Positions 11,761-21,745 of a stretch of DNA of 64,000 nucleotides are shown piece after piece; position 1 is the stretch's first letter, and the number at the start of each line of letters is the position of its first letter. The stretch spans positions 2,434 to 66,433 of the forward strand of contig JAAOMT010000324.1 of NCBI GenBank assembly GCA_016748015.1, given 5' to 3'. The notes under the pieces are model-generated. The model worked only from the letters and a program-made list of their open reading frames with translations. It made no database searches and was not told the origin of the DNA. This DNA comes from Geosiphon pyriformis (Eukaryota; Glomeromycota; Glomeromycetes; Archaeosporales; Geosiphonaceae). A program made the position numbers and the translations under genes.

Positions 11761-12596
11761 AGAAAGTATTGATGATAGTTTGTTGTAATTGGTGTTTGCC
11801 CATAAGACTTGGTAGGCTTCTTAAGTAGGTTTGTTTTCTTTTTCTTCCAATTCTATGAGTGGTGTTGGTATAGTGTTTGTCCAAAAATGACTGCACATAA
11901 CTGGTACACATGTGTGCTGACTGTTCTGACTGAATTGGAGCTTCTGCATGATCCAATTAAGTACTGCATTGGTTTTGGACAACCAGTTATTGCCAACTAG
12001 TGCTTAATATTGGGTTGTTTCTATTACCAAGACTTTGATGAAAGCAATGATGTTATTAACTTTAAATAGGAAGTCATTTATTTCACCAATAAGAGTTTTG
12101 GTCACTCCATTGGCTGTAATAATTCTGGCACTGGTAGTGCAATCAACTTGGCAACTTAATTGGTCAATAAGTTGTCATGTGATAATGCTGCCTGCTGATC
12201 TACTATCAAGGATCAATTTGATGACCATCAACTTTGGTATTAGTATACATCATGGTGATAAGTTTCACATCAAGAATGGCTCTATTAAAAAGAGGTGTTT
12301 TTGCTGGTTTCTCTATTTCAAAGAGGAAAATTGCTGCTAACAATTCATTATTGGTAATGGTTACTAATAAGATATTACAAGTAAGTGACATTTAGATAGT
12401 TTCTTGATTGCTGATTTGAATATTTTTTGGGGTTACAAGGAGGCTTAAATAGTTCTGAAAATTCAGGTTTTAGGTATACCCAGTTTCCAAATTTTGCTGG
12501 TATGATCCTGATTGTAAAGTTGATGAACTGGGGATTAGTTAATAGACTACTATTGCTGATCTCCAGTTTTGCTAAATAGTTTTTGGCCTTTGATTT
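11761..12596 (-). pseudogene. A1 retroviral-type aspartic protease remnant
   Basis: The protease cleaves the gag-pol polyprotein. The segment KLITMMYTN leads to the active-site loop, which reads LILDSRSAGSIIT in the best frame (about 12178-12220) where a D-S/T-G triad is expected. The C-terminal half has LVGNNWLSKTN (about 11965-12000), equivalent to LIGNDWLVKTN in A2. A +1 frame change and stops separate the pieces. Sequence similarity to A2 ends at 12597-12603, where segment D begins. Confidence 0.72.
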
Positions 12597-13027
12597 CTAG
12601 TAAACACTATTACTAGAAGATTTTCACACTTTTTAATACAAAAATTACAACACATACAATAAAAATTAACATCAAAATCATGTAAAAAAGGCTTACATCA
12701 TCGCATTTAATCAACAAAATCAGCTGGCAATTTGGAAATAAATGATCAGCAATCAATTCAATTACAACAAAAAAATATAACACAATCCAACAGTTTAACT
12801 AAGTTGGATACAAAAAAATCTTGGCAAACTAAGAAACACCAATAGAAATAAATGATTGACACATGTAATCAGATAACAACAGGTTTTGTTATGTTTTAAA
12901 ATTCTTATATGCTCTTATTAAAACAATCTAACATTTCAGATCTGCAATCAATAGTTAAAAGTAATTACCAAGAAATGTAATCAATTGATTTACTTCTGAT
13001 TACATTGATTATAATCACAATTGGTAT

Positions 13028-13716
13028 TGTTATGGTTGAGACCTATACTTCTTATTAATTATTATATGTATTAGCCACTAATGTCATATAATTAACCACA
13101 CTATTTTTAGAAAGTGATCATTGACCTGATCAATGACCTAACCATTGATCTGACCATTGACCTGATCATTGACCTGATCATTGACTACTTTTGACAGCTA
13201 TATAAGTGATGAATCTCTTGGCTGTAGAAAAGCATGTAATAACAAGCATCTGAATAATCAAGAATAAATAAAATAACAACTTTTATCTTAATCCTTCTCT
13301 TATCACTAATTTCTCTTTCCCTACCTTCAAGTATATGAACATCTTAAAGATAAAAGATTACTTGTTGGCCTTTTCCTAATGTATATAATTGTAGTATTTG
13401 AAGATTATTTAAATAAATGTAACTGAAAAGCACAAGTTGATACCTGATATTGAATTCTAAGAGTGCCGATGTAAGACATAGAATTATACCAGTGGTGATC
13501 AATTGTTGACAGTACGGACTATCCCTTTACCTTCAGATTCCTCAGTTACCTTTGAAAAAAATAGCAACTGAGATATTTTATGAGACTGATCTTGCACATT
13601 GAATTCATACTCATTCAATTCACTCTTTAAAGTTGAATTCCTCTTTGATTATTTTCATCACCCTACAATTTTGTTCTTTCTTGCTATCTGTTAGCTTGTT
13701 ACTCCAACCCATAACA
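13028..13716 (+). repeat. 5' LTR of element C (689 bp)
   Basis: It starts TGTTATGG and ends CCCATAACA. It is 24 bp shorter than the 3' LTR, exactly two units of the internal 12-bp repeat. Downstream of the repeat I count by eye about 47 transitions and 2 transversions against the 3' copy. The LTR carries the promoter and the ends recognised by integrase. Confidence 0.92.
13116..13206 (+). promoter_or_regulatory. 12-bp tandem repeat array and TATA box in the C 5' LTR
   Basis: Six tandem 12-mers with consensus GATCATTGACCT occupy 13116-13187. TATATAAG follows at 13199-13206. The position just before the TATA box in U3 suggests transcription-factor sites for the element promoter, which is an inference. 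The 3' LTR has eight units. Confidence 0.75.
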
Positions 13717-13722
13717 TAAAAG

Positions 13723-13740
13723 TGGTGCTTCCTGTAAGGT
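13723..13740 (+). other. Primer-binding site of element C
   Basis: TGGTGCTTCCTGTAAGG starts six bases after the 5' LTR. It fits the complement of a tRNA 3' end (CCA preceded by GGAAGCA). Elements A and B have TGGTGC strings at the same place. I cannot name the tRNA. Confidence 0.65.
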
Positions 13741-13768
13741 TGTCAAAATCCACTTTGTTTCCTATTGT

Positions 13769-15240
13769 ATGAGTGATTATTCATACCTGCCACAACAATC
13801 AAAAGAACACTTTAAAGCACACAACAAAAACAATCTAGACTTTATTGAACTCAATCCTTTGCCCTCCTGCTTGATTTGCTTTTCCATTGAAAAACAATCC
13901 AGCAGACAATTCCAAGACTTTTGGAACTGGTTCTTGAACGAGCATTCAGGTAAAACCTACACAGCTTATACAATCTATTACTTTGACCAAGCTTATTTTG
14001 AAGATGACTTTGAAGGAAGAAACAACAGTATCAATCAGCTTTTATATTCTGCAACTTTTGAATAACAGCCCTCTGATTTTGAATATCTGAATCATCAAAT
14101 CCACATTTAGATTGCTGTCCATCAATCAACAGAAACTCCTCTTGAAACAGAAGAAGAAAGCTATTAAACTGTTCCTGTTTTTGATCTCTTTTCAAGTAAA
14201 TCAGAACACTCTACACAAACAGTTATACCTGAACCAATGGCTTAAGACCCTCTACAACAAAACATTTTGATTGCCCTCCAAGATATACAGACTGCTTTAA
14301 AGCAAAGAAACAACACCCCATTACCATTATTCAGAGGTGATGCCCAAGATCCAATTGAATAGTTGGATGACTTTGAAAAAACTGCTACAGCCAACCAATA
14401 TGATAATGAGTACAAGTTTAAATTGTTGGTGGCTACCTTTAAGGCTCCTCTGCTACATGGTTCTCACAGAAAACTGATGCTAATGTTCATAAAAGAATCA
14501 TTAGATGAATGCCAGCAAATACTGGAGAAAACAATACCTCTTTCACAATCTGGTTTGAAAACAAGTTCAGAACTCCAATTTTGATATTCAAGTGGTGCAT
14601 GAAATTAAAAAAAAGAACCCAAAGCCTGGAAGAAGTGGTAACTGAATATGCCAAAGCAATCAGAAAATTGATCAAGCATGTAGACTCTGGAAGGAACTGG
14701 ACAGAAGAGCAAAAAATTTATTCTTTCATGAAAGGACTAAAAACTGATTTATTTTATGCTTTTTGGCCTCTCTTGGCTCTAAAAGATAACTCTACAATGA
14801 ACATGGCTATTGAACTTACCCAAAGAATTAAAGACAACCAAAGAATGCACTTGGGATTCACACTTCCAGTTTTCACTCCTGCTCCTGTTATGGCTCCTGC
14901 TCTTCAAATGGCTGCTACTTTTTTTGCTGCCCAAACTTAAGATCCAAATGAACAATTGATAGATAGACTTACAGCAAATTTTGCTTGGCTATTAGAACCA
15001 TTAGCCCAAGCAGTCAGAGATAACCAGCAACTCCAAAGACCCAGATTTGAACCATGCTTTAATCAATCTCAGCAACCATCTTATCAAAGACAACAAAATC
15101 ATGGCCCATCTGTGTGCTATTGCTGTGGATTAACTGGACATTTTTCAAGAGATTGCAACAATTTTCCCTTATTCTCTCCAGCTCCCAGAAACAATGATAA
15201 CCAAAACAACAGAACCATTAACAACAATGCCCCCAATTAA
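13769..15240 (+). pseudogene. Element C gag with CCHC zinc knuckle
   Basis: Gag forms the particle and binds element RNA. The ATG at 13769 opens a 98-codon frame (MSDYSYLPQQ). The conserved capsid-type part runs from about 14226 to 14940 (including PLFRGDAQDPIE and YAKAIRKLIKHVDSGRNW). The knuckle CYCCGLTGHFSRDC lies at 15116-15157 with spacing C-x2-C-x4-H-x4-C intact. Breaks include stops at former Gln codons (14062, 14938, 15238), TAG for Trp after DPIE (about 14359) and a frame change near 14500-14580. Without these it would be one long protein continuous with pol. Confidence 0.85.
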
Positions 15241-15314
15241 AGACCTAATCATGCCAATATCAATTTCTTTGGAGAGAATCCCCTAGTTGAAACCACTGTT
15301 TATTAGTCTTTAAA

Positions 15315-16133
15315 TTGGTAGGCACACCTCCAAAGAGTGAGAGTGCAAGCCAACCAGAAAAAAACTCTTTTTACACTTTTAACTTAACTGATGATGACCA
15401 TGACATGGATGAACTAGCAATTAACACCACAGAATCAACAAGGAAGAAGAAGAAAGCCAAGGTTGATTTCATTTTGGATCCAAACAAACCATTCACATTA
15501 ACTGCTAATAATAATGAGCCACCAAAGACTAAAGTTTTTAAAAATCCTCCAAAGCTAGAACTCCCAGAAATAGTACAAAAATCTGGATCTTATTCTGTTG
15601 TTAAAGATCTCATGGAAACCCCAGTACATATTACTTTTGGCCAGCTGATGACCCATCTACAGTTTAGAAAAAATCTTCGCAAATTTCTAATCCCCAAGAA
15701 AAAAATACCAAAAACCAACAAATGTTCTCGTCAAGCTGGACTTACTAACAACAGCAATATTACCCCATTAATTTACAAAGCCCAAGTGGCTGGTTATTTC
15801 ATCAACTTGATCCTAGACAGTAGATTATCCATAAGTGTCATTGCCAAATATTTCTTAAAAGCAATTGGCAGAAAAATTGATGAACCTTCCATCAGACTTA
15901 TGACTAATGTACATGGTGATAAAAAGAAAGGTTTTGGTATTGCCAAAGCTATTCCTGTCTGCATCAATGGCATCAGCATTGAAACTGACATGGAGGTTTC
16001 TGAAGCAAAGAAATACACCATTATTGTTGGCAATGAGTGGGTTAAGAAAACAAAAGCCTTATTCGACTATGAACTATGTAAATTAACCATCAAATGTGAT
16101 AAAAAGCCCATAGTGGTTAGATGCCGCCATTGA
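15315..16133 (+). pseudogene. Element C protease region
   Basis: An open stretch of 272 codons. The N-terminal half is charged linker (KKKKAK near 15450, and Pro/Lys-rich). The retropepsin-like fold follows from about 15770: KAQVAGYFINLILDSR (active loop, 15816-15824), then HGDKKKGFGIAKAIP and IIVGNEWVKK. The catalytic triad should be D-S/T-G. Here Gly is Arg (AGA, one G to A change from GGA), so activity is doubtful. The end at 16133 is a TGA where the family context expects Trp. The frame continues in register to the Cys linker and RT, so gag-pol was one frame apart from small indels. Confidence 0.78.
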
Positions 16134-16580
16134 ACAACTTCCCCAACAAACAAACAGGAACAAAAAGAAGAACATTCAGACAAATCAGATAATGAAGAGA
16201 GTGATGAAGAAGAAAAACAAGAGAAACAAGAAGAAACTGCTAAACTCACATACACTACTTTTACCAGCAATAGCAAGCCACTGAATAATGTCAAAGCTGA
16301 CAAAAAAGAAATCATTGTGAATAACAAGCTGATTTGCTGGCCCTACTATGATATTCTTAGAAGAATCTTTGACCAAAAACCTGGCAAGAAAGCCAAGTAC
16401 TGTTATTGGTGGCATGGTCCTTGTGCCTGGTACTGGTGCAACCAATCTTTGTATTCTCCAAGTGATGAATGCAAATTATGCCTGATCTATTACAAAGACT
16501 GGGAACCAATTAGTTTGATACCTAGAGAAGAATTGAAAAAAGTCCAAAAGTTCTTTGAAAATGAACCACTTGAGATCTAA
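16134..16580 (+). pseudogene. Element C acidic linker and Cys-rich module
   Basis: In frame with the protease. A Glu/Asp/Lys-rich stretch (about 16145-16240) precedes a compact module (16317-16580) with WWHGPC, WYWC and DECKLC cysteines and KDWEPISLIPREEL. The position between protease and RT is equivalent to the Cys-pair module of families A and B, but the sequence differs and no dUTPase follows. Zinc binding is inferred from the cysteine spacing. It ends at TAA (16578) where the neighbouring frame resumes immediately. Confidence 0.6.
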
Positions 16581-17620
16581 TCACTAGTTGTAGAACAAAG
16601 AAAATCCTCTTCAGAAGAAAGAAAAATAGACATTGAAAATCTGCTGGCTAGAAACAGCCCAGTTATCTCAAAAGAAAGTGATACCCCTGGACGAACTCAT
16701 GTGATACAACACACTATCACTACCAGAAAAACTCACTCCATCTATCTAAAGCCATATCAATCCAATTGCCATAATGATAAGTTCATCAAGAAAGAAATAA
16801 AATGAATAAAAGATCTTGGATTCATACAAGAAACCAAGAGTGAATGAACTTTCCCAGTTGTAGTAGTATCCAAGAAAGGTAGAACTCTGTACTTCTGTGT
16901 CAATTATTGCCAATTAAATGCCATCACTGAAAGAGATATGTACCCACTTTCTAAAATTGATGCAATGCTAGATCAATTCAAGGATGCTGCTTTCTTCTCA
17001 ACTATTGATCTAACTGCTGGATTTTGGCAAGTAGAGATAGATCCAGAAAGTCGGAAGAAAACCATCTTCCTAACCAAGTATGGCATCTATGAATTCACAT
17101 TCATGCTTTTTGGTCTCACCAATGTTTCTTCCACTTTTTAATGCTTAATGAACAAAGTATTTGAATCAGTGAAAGAAAATTTTGTTCTGGTTTATTTGAA
17201 TGACATAATGGTGTACTCAAAAACCTGGAATGAATATTTTGAACATTTGCAAAAGATTTTTGACCTCCTTAGAAATGCTGGCCTTAAGATAAATCCAATC
17301 AAATCTTTCTTTAAACAGCAATCAACCCAATTTTTTGGCCATCTTATTACAAAAAATGGAATTTTTTCTGACCCAACCAAGGTTAAAAAAGTCCAAAACA
17401 TTAGACAACCAATGAATATTTATGAACTGCGCTCTTTTCTTGGTTTGGCTTCTTATTATTGGAAATTTGTCAAGGATTTTTCCAAAATTGCCTCTCCACT
17501 CAATCAGCTACTTAGAAAAAATATCAATTACCACTGGGGTATACATCAACAGAAAGCATTTAAAACCCTCAAAGAAAAATTGGTTACAGAATCTATTCTC
17601 AAGCAACCTAATCTGGATTA
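16581..17620 (+). pseudogene. Element C reverse transcriptase
   Basis: RT copies element RNA into DNA. In order there are IQHTITTRKTHSIYLKPY (about 16700), VVVSKKGRTLYFCVNY (about 16860-16910), FFSTIDLTAGFWQVEIDP (about 16990-17045), KYGIYEFTFMLFGLTN (about 17075-17120) and VLVYLNDIMVYSKT (about 17184-17225). The active-site YxDD is YLND (17192-17203; second of the aspartates intact, first Asn). A TAA replaces Gln after STF at 17139, and TGA replaces Trp near 16846. The frame is otherwise continuous from the protease. Length and order match Ty3-like RT. Confidence 0.88.
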
Positions 17621-18003
17621 ACCTTTTATCCTTCATACAGATGTATCTGGTTATGGACTTGGTGCTGTTCTGTCACAAAAAGATAAAAATGGCAGAGAAT
17701 ATACAATAGCATATGCCAGTAGAACTCTTACACCAGCAGAACAGAACTATTCAGTTACTAAGCAGGAATGCTTAGCAGTAGTCTGGGCTATGAGTTACTG
17801 GGATAAGTATCTCTTGGGGGTAAAGTTTTTGGTGATAACAGATCACCAAGCTTTGGTTTGGTTACGCAACAAAAAGAAGCTAGAACATAAAAGAATAACT
17901 TGCTGGATACTCCACTTGGACAAATTCGACTATAACATTCAACATCACAAAGGAGCATATCATCAAAACACCGACACTTTCTCTAGACTTACTATTCAGT
18001 GAC
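17621..18003 (+). pseudogene. Element C RNase H
   Basis: RNase H degrades the RNA strand of the hybrid. FILHTDVSGYGLGAVLSQ (about 17630-17680) carries the first Asp. KQECLAVVWAMSYWDKYLLG (about 17760-17818) carries the expected Glu region, and ITDHQALVWL (about 17835-17865) the next Asp. The end is HHKGAYHQNTDTFSRL, the usual H-G-x-x-N-x-x-D-x-x-S-R closing motif with small changes. It continues the RT frame, with one TAA at a Gln/Asp-adjacent codon (17619). The domain is close to intact. Confidence 0.85.
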
Positions 18004-19380
18004 AGTACAACTACCTTAAACCAAACCAACCTAATTATTAGTAATTCTCTTACAACCAAACATGATAATGAACTTGGACAACTATTCTGCCTTAATAGAA
18101 TTTTTGGGTAAAGGACAATACCCACTGGAATACAATTGACAGCAAAGAGAACATTTGTATGAACAATCAAATTTCTATTTGATCCGTTAGAACCAACTAT
18201 ACAAAAGAAACAGAAAAAATCCTAACCACCCCTAGAAAGTTATAAGATTTGAAGAAAGAAAAATTGTGATTTATAACATGCACACTGATCCATTAGCTGA
18301 ATATTTTGGAAAGACTAAAACAATTCAGAAAACTTTAGCTTGCTATTATTGGCCTATCTTGGAAAATGACATTTCTGAATACATTAAAACCTGTGATACC
18401 TGCCAAAGAAGAGAAAAACCCAATAGAAAAGAAGATATCCATTCAATCTCTGTTGACCAACCATTTGACAGAATTGGTATAGATGTTGTTGAACCCTTAA
18501 CAATAACTCCTAATGGCAACAGATACATTATCACAGCTACTGACTATCTTACAAAGTGGGTAGAAGCAAGAGCCACTTCAGACCAAACAGCAGTCTTAAT
18601 AGCCAATTTCATTTATGAAAATATTATCTGCTATTATGGCTGCCCCAGAGAACTTTTATCTGATAAAGGAAAAGCTTTTCTCAGTACACTGGTTGAAGAA
18701 CTTTGTAGAAAAATGGGAATATGTTACAAACTTTCCTCCCCTTATCACCCCTAAACAAATGGCCTAGTAGAACATTTTAATAGAACACTATGTGAAACTC
18801 TAGCCAAAACAAGTGAAGAAACAAACTTATGGGACAAAGTACTGCCTTCAGCTTTGTTTGCTTATAGAACTGTAAATCATAACATTATAAGTTATAAACC
18901 TTTTTATCTGCTTTATAAACACATGGCAACACTATCAATAGAAACTAACATTGAGACAATACCCTTTGAAGAGATCACAATAGCAAATTACAAAAACATT
19001 TTGCAAAGAAGACTTGGTACTATTCTTGACTTATTGGTAGAAACATGAATAGTTGTTTTTGAAAAGATAAAACAGTTTCAAAAAAAGCTTAAAAAGAAGA
19101 AAACCTATAAAACACTTTTTTTAAGTGTTGGTAACTTGGTATTAGAATACTGTTCAGACAGAGACAATGTTTATGGTGATAAATTTTTTAGCTGGTGGAA
19201 AGGACTCTTTATAGTTAACAAAGTTTTGAACAATAGTTTTTATATTCTTCAAGATCAATCTGGAACAATCTTTAATGATCAACCTGTTCATGGCACATGA
19301 CTCAAAAAATATCACAAACGACCTGATTGGTTGCCTGTTATAGTAATACAGACTCAAATGATCAACAAAAATCAAGTATA
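18004..19380 (+). pseudogene. Element C integrase with C-terminal tail
   Basis: The zinc-binding part ends in YYWPILENDISEYIKTCDTC (about 18342-18400). The catalytic triad is all present: Asp in GIDVVEPL (about 18476), Asp in LLSDKGKAF (about 18656) and Glu in NGLVEHFN (about 18762-18785). This is the best-kept integrase in the window. The frame differs from RNase H, so an indel lies between 18003 and 18266. A TAA replaces Gln in HPQTNG at 18752. After the core come FAYRTVNHN, and a tail with LVLEYCSDRDNVYGDKF and RLGTILDLL before the ORF3 start. No clear chromodomain was seen. Confidence 0.85.
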
Positions 19381-19422
19381 AATAAACACACTATTCCCAA
19401 AACAGAGGTATCTTCAATCAAC

Positions 19423-20079
19423 ATGAACAATTATTTTCTGGATCAAAACATTCAAAATGCCTTCTATACTCTCCATGAGTATTAGATTAAAAACTATCCA
19501 AATGTTACTTTGATCATTGGAAAACAAACCACCATAACTGACAACAATGGAACATATACTGTTATTAGACCAAAGAAAACAACTACCAGAAGAGAAAAAA
19601 TTGGTGGCAAAATAGATAAATATCTGCTAGAAAGTATAACAGCAGCGATACTTATATCTTTTACCACACTTGGAAAAACAATTAAAAAAATCTTACCCAT
19701 AGACAAAAACTTGTCATATAGAAGACAACTAGAGCTCTATGGTCGCTTTGGTGAAATCATAGATGATATGAAGCTCATGAAGAAAACAACTTCAGAGATA
19801 CAGACAGAAATTTTGGGCATTATACGATTAGATGTTTCAAGAGTTTTAACTATTGCTAAAAAAGCCAAAACTCTAATACAAAGATTTGGTTTCTTGAATA
19901 CAAAACTCATTTCGCCTCAAGTATTATACACTCTATCTACAAAAGACTTCAATAAATTAGTTAGCTTTGAGTTAGATAAAACTTTTCAAATAGATTACAC
20001 TATAAATAACTTGATTTCACTGGAGCTTAATCTCTTTGGAGAGGATGATGTTACAGTTGAGACTTATACTTCTTATTAA
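19423..20079 (+). CDS. Element C ORF3, unrecognised protein downstream of integrase
   Basis: ATG at 19423 opens a 218-codon frame with one TAG (about 19483, likely a former CAG) after YTLHEY. From 19510 it is uninterrupted for 189 codons to 20079, the longest clean stretch at this end of the element. The last ten residues (VETYTSY end) are coded by the first 31 bases of the 3' LTR. The polypurine tract codes for GEDD. The protein is rich in Lys, Leu, Ile and Thr, with a RRKIGGKIDKYL-like basic start, one weakly hydrophobic stretch (SITAAILISFTTLG) and helical heptad-like Leu/Ile in the second half. There is no signal peptide, Cys pattern or motif that I recognise. Its place is where env or accessory genes sit in other elements. 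Function unknown. Confidence 0.6.
20038..20048 (+). other. Polypurine tract of element C
   Basis: GGAGAGGATGA directly precedes the 3' LTR, the normal place for the plus-strand primer. It lies inside the ORF3 coding region. Confidence 0.55.
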
Positions 20080-20761
20080 TTATCATATGTATTAGCCACT
20101 GATGTCATATGATTAGCCACACTATTTTTAGAAAGTGATCATTGACCTGATTAATGACCTGACCGTTGACCTGACTGTTGACTTAATCATTAACCTGATC
20201 ATTGACCTAATTATTGACCTGATCATTGACCACTTTTGACAGCTATATAAGTGATGAATCTCTTAGCTGTAAAAAAGCATGTAATAACAAGCATCTGAAT
20301 AATTAAGAATAAATAAAATAACAACTTTTATCTCAATTCTTCTCTTATTGTTAATTTTCCTTTCACTATCTTCAAGTATCTGAACATCTTAAAGATAAAA
20401 AATTACTTGTTGGTCTTTTTCTAATGTATATAATTGTAGCATTTGAAGATTATTTGAATAAATGTGACTGAAAAGCACAAGTTGATACCTAATATTGAAT
20501 TCTAAGAGCGCCAATATGAGGCATAGAATTATACCAGTAATGATCAATTATTGACAGTATGGACTATCCCTCTACCTTCAAATTCCCCAGTTACCTTTGA
20601 AAAGAATAGCGATTGAGATATTTTATGAGACTGATTTTGCACATTGAATTCATACTTATTCAATTCACTCTTTAAAGTTGAATTCCCCTTTAATCATTTC
20701 CATTACCCTACAATCCTGTTTTCCCTTGCTATCCGTTAGCTTATTACTCCAACCCATAACA
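20049..20761 (+). repeat. 3' LTR of element C (713 bp)
   Basis: It starts TGTTACAG and ends CCCATAACA, followed by the target duplication GTAT. It includes eight 12-bp units at 20137-20232 and TATATAAG at 20244-20251. Apart from the two additional units its length equals that of the 5' LTR. Confidence 0.92.
20137..20251 (+). promoter_or_regulatory. 12-bp tandem repeat array and TATA box in the C 3' LTR
   Basis: Eight 12-mers related to GATCATTGACCT (20137-20232) precede a TATA box (20244-20251). Units vary mostly by C/T and G/A changes. Compare six units at 13116-13187. Confidence 0.75.
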
Positions 20762-21745
20762 GTATTATTAATTGACAATTAATGTTCTAAATCCAGCCAT
20801 CTAAATCTGATCATCTAAAAATCACTAGCTCTGAGAAAATAACATGCCGAGTAAAGCTTATCATGAATTAATTAAATTAAAATATATAAATAATTGATGT
20901 ATCTTAAATAGTTTTAATATAGTATATAGATCTAATGTAATTTAGCTATATATACAGTCTTTTTGTCAGCTCAGGAAAGCATCAGTTTAATACTAAGCCA
21001 ACTTTTTGCTATAGTTTTATAGTGAGCAGTTAGTTTTTTCTTCTCTCTCTTACTCTTTTTCCTTTTCCTATGCTCTAAATACTTGTTACCACCATTTCAA
21101 GTATGTCTTTTTATATTTTTTATTGCCATTTGGAATCATGTTATTTATAATCTTTTACTTACTTGTTATCATCATTTCAAGTTGTTTTATTACTTCCGAT
21201 CTTTCAAATCATGTGTTATCACCATTTTACATTAAGTTTTGTTTTACTGAACAAGTTGTTAAAATATTAAAATAAGTAATAAAGTATCATGTTGTTAGAG
21301 AGTAGTCTTAACAATAAAAAGTTTAAATCTATTTTAGTTATGTTTTATTCTTACAATCTTTTATAATTCCTATAACTTCATTTTCAAAACAGGTATTTGA
21401 ATACCACACCCTTTTGACAACTAATTGAAAGAATTCTGGTTACAATTTTCTTAAGTAGTTTTGGTTTCTCCTTGTTGCTGGTTGCATTTTTGATACATAT
21501 AAAGAGATGTGACTTTTTTTTCTCCTTTAAAAATACCTAAGACTAGTTTTTGCCCAAAAACAAATAATAATGACAATACTTTTTCTCACTTTTAATGACT
21601 TTATTATGTACTCTTTTTTGCTCTCCCATCTATTAAAATAGTCCATACACCCATAATATGCTATAGTCAATAGCATAATCATGGTAATATGTGTTACCAG
21701 TTGAGTTAAAAAATGTTTCCAAATACTAACAAAAACCACTAGTAA

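Larger units (their letters stand above)
13028..20761 (+). mobile_element. Element C: complete Ty3-like LTR retrotransposon with target duplication
   Basis: The two direct LTRs are 13028-13716 and 20049-20761. Both begin TGTTA and end TAACA. The 4-bp duplication GTAT flanks the element (13024-13027 and 20762-20765). Between the LTRs are a primer-binding site, gag with CCHC knuckle, protease, a Cys-containing linker, RT, RNase H, integrase, an additional ORF and a purine tract. It is the only LTR element here that is complete end to end. RT, protease and several codons are damaged by transitions, so it is probably unable to move without help. Confidence 0.93.
12604..21738. mobile_element. Segment D: unclassified insertion in A1, itself split by element C
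   Basis: A1 and A2 are collinear up to about 12600 and again from about 21745, so the DNA between is inserted. Without element C it is about 1.4 kb (12604-13027 plus 20766-21738). CTAGTAA occurs at both edges (12597-12603 and 21739-21745) and may be a 7-bp target duplication. No reading frame is supportable. It has TATA-like stretches (near 20880 and 20950) and three copies of a 20-base motif built on ACTTGTTACCACCATTTCAAG (21081-21101, 21161-21181, about 21211-21230). An LTR of another family is possible, but no matching ends were found. Confidence 0.45.

Noticed and set aside
13116-13187. Regular 12-bp repeats considered as a CRISPR-like or satellite array
   Set aside because: Units are contiguous without spacers, confined to U3 of both LTRs, and lie before a TATA box.
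13769-20079. Frequent in-frame TAA/TAG at Gln positions, as if the organism used a code with TAA/TAG = Gln
   Set aside because: Trp codons are also converted to TAG and TGA, catalytic Asp to Asn and Cys to Tyr, all by the same transitions. The pattern is mutational, and the C gag-pol also has indels. Complete reading frames use TAA/TAG as normal ends.
19423-20079. ORF3 of element C as an envelope gene
   Set aside because: No signal peptide, no clear transmembrane anchor, no Cys pattern or cleavage site. Only one weak hydrophobic stretch is seen.
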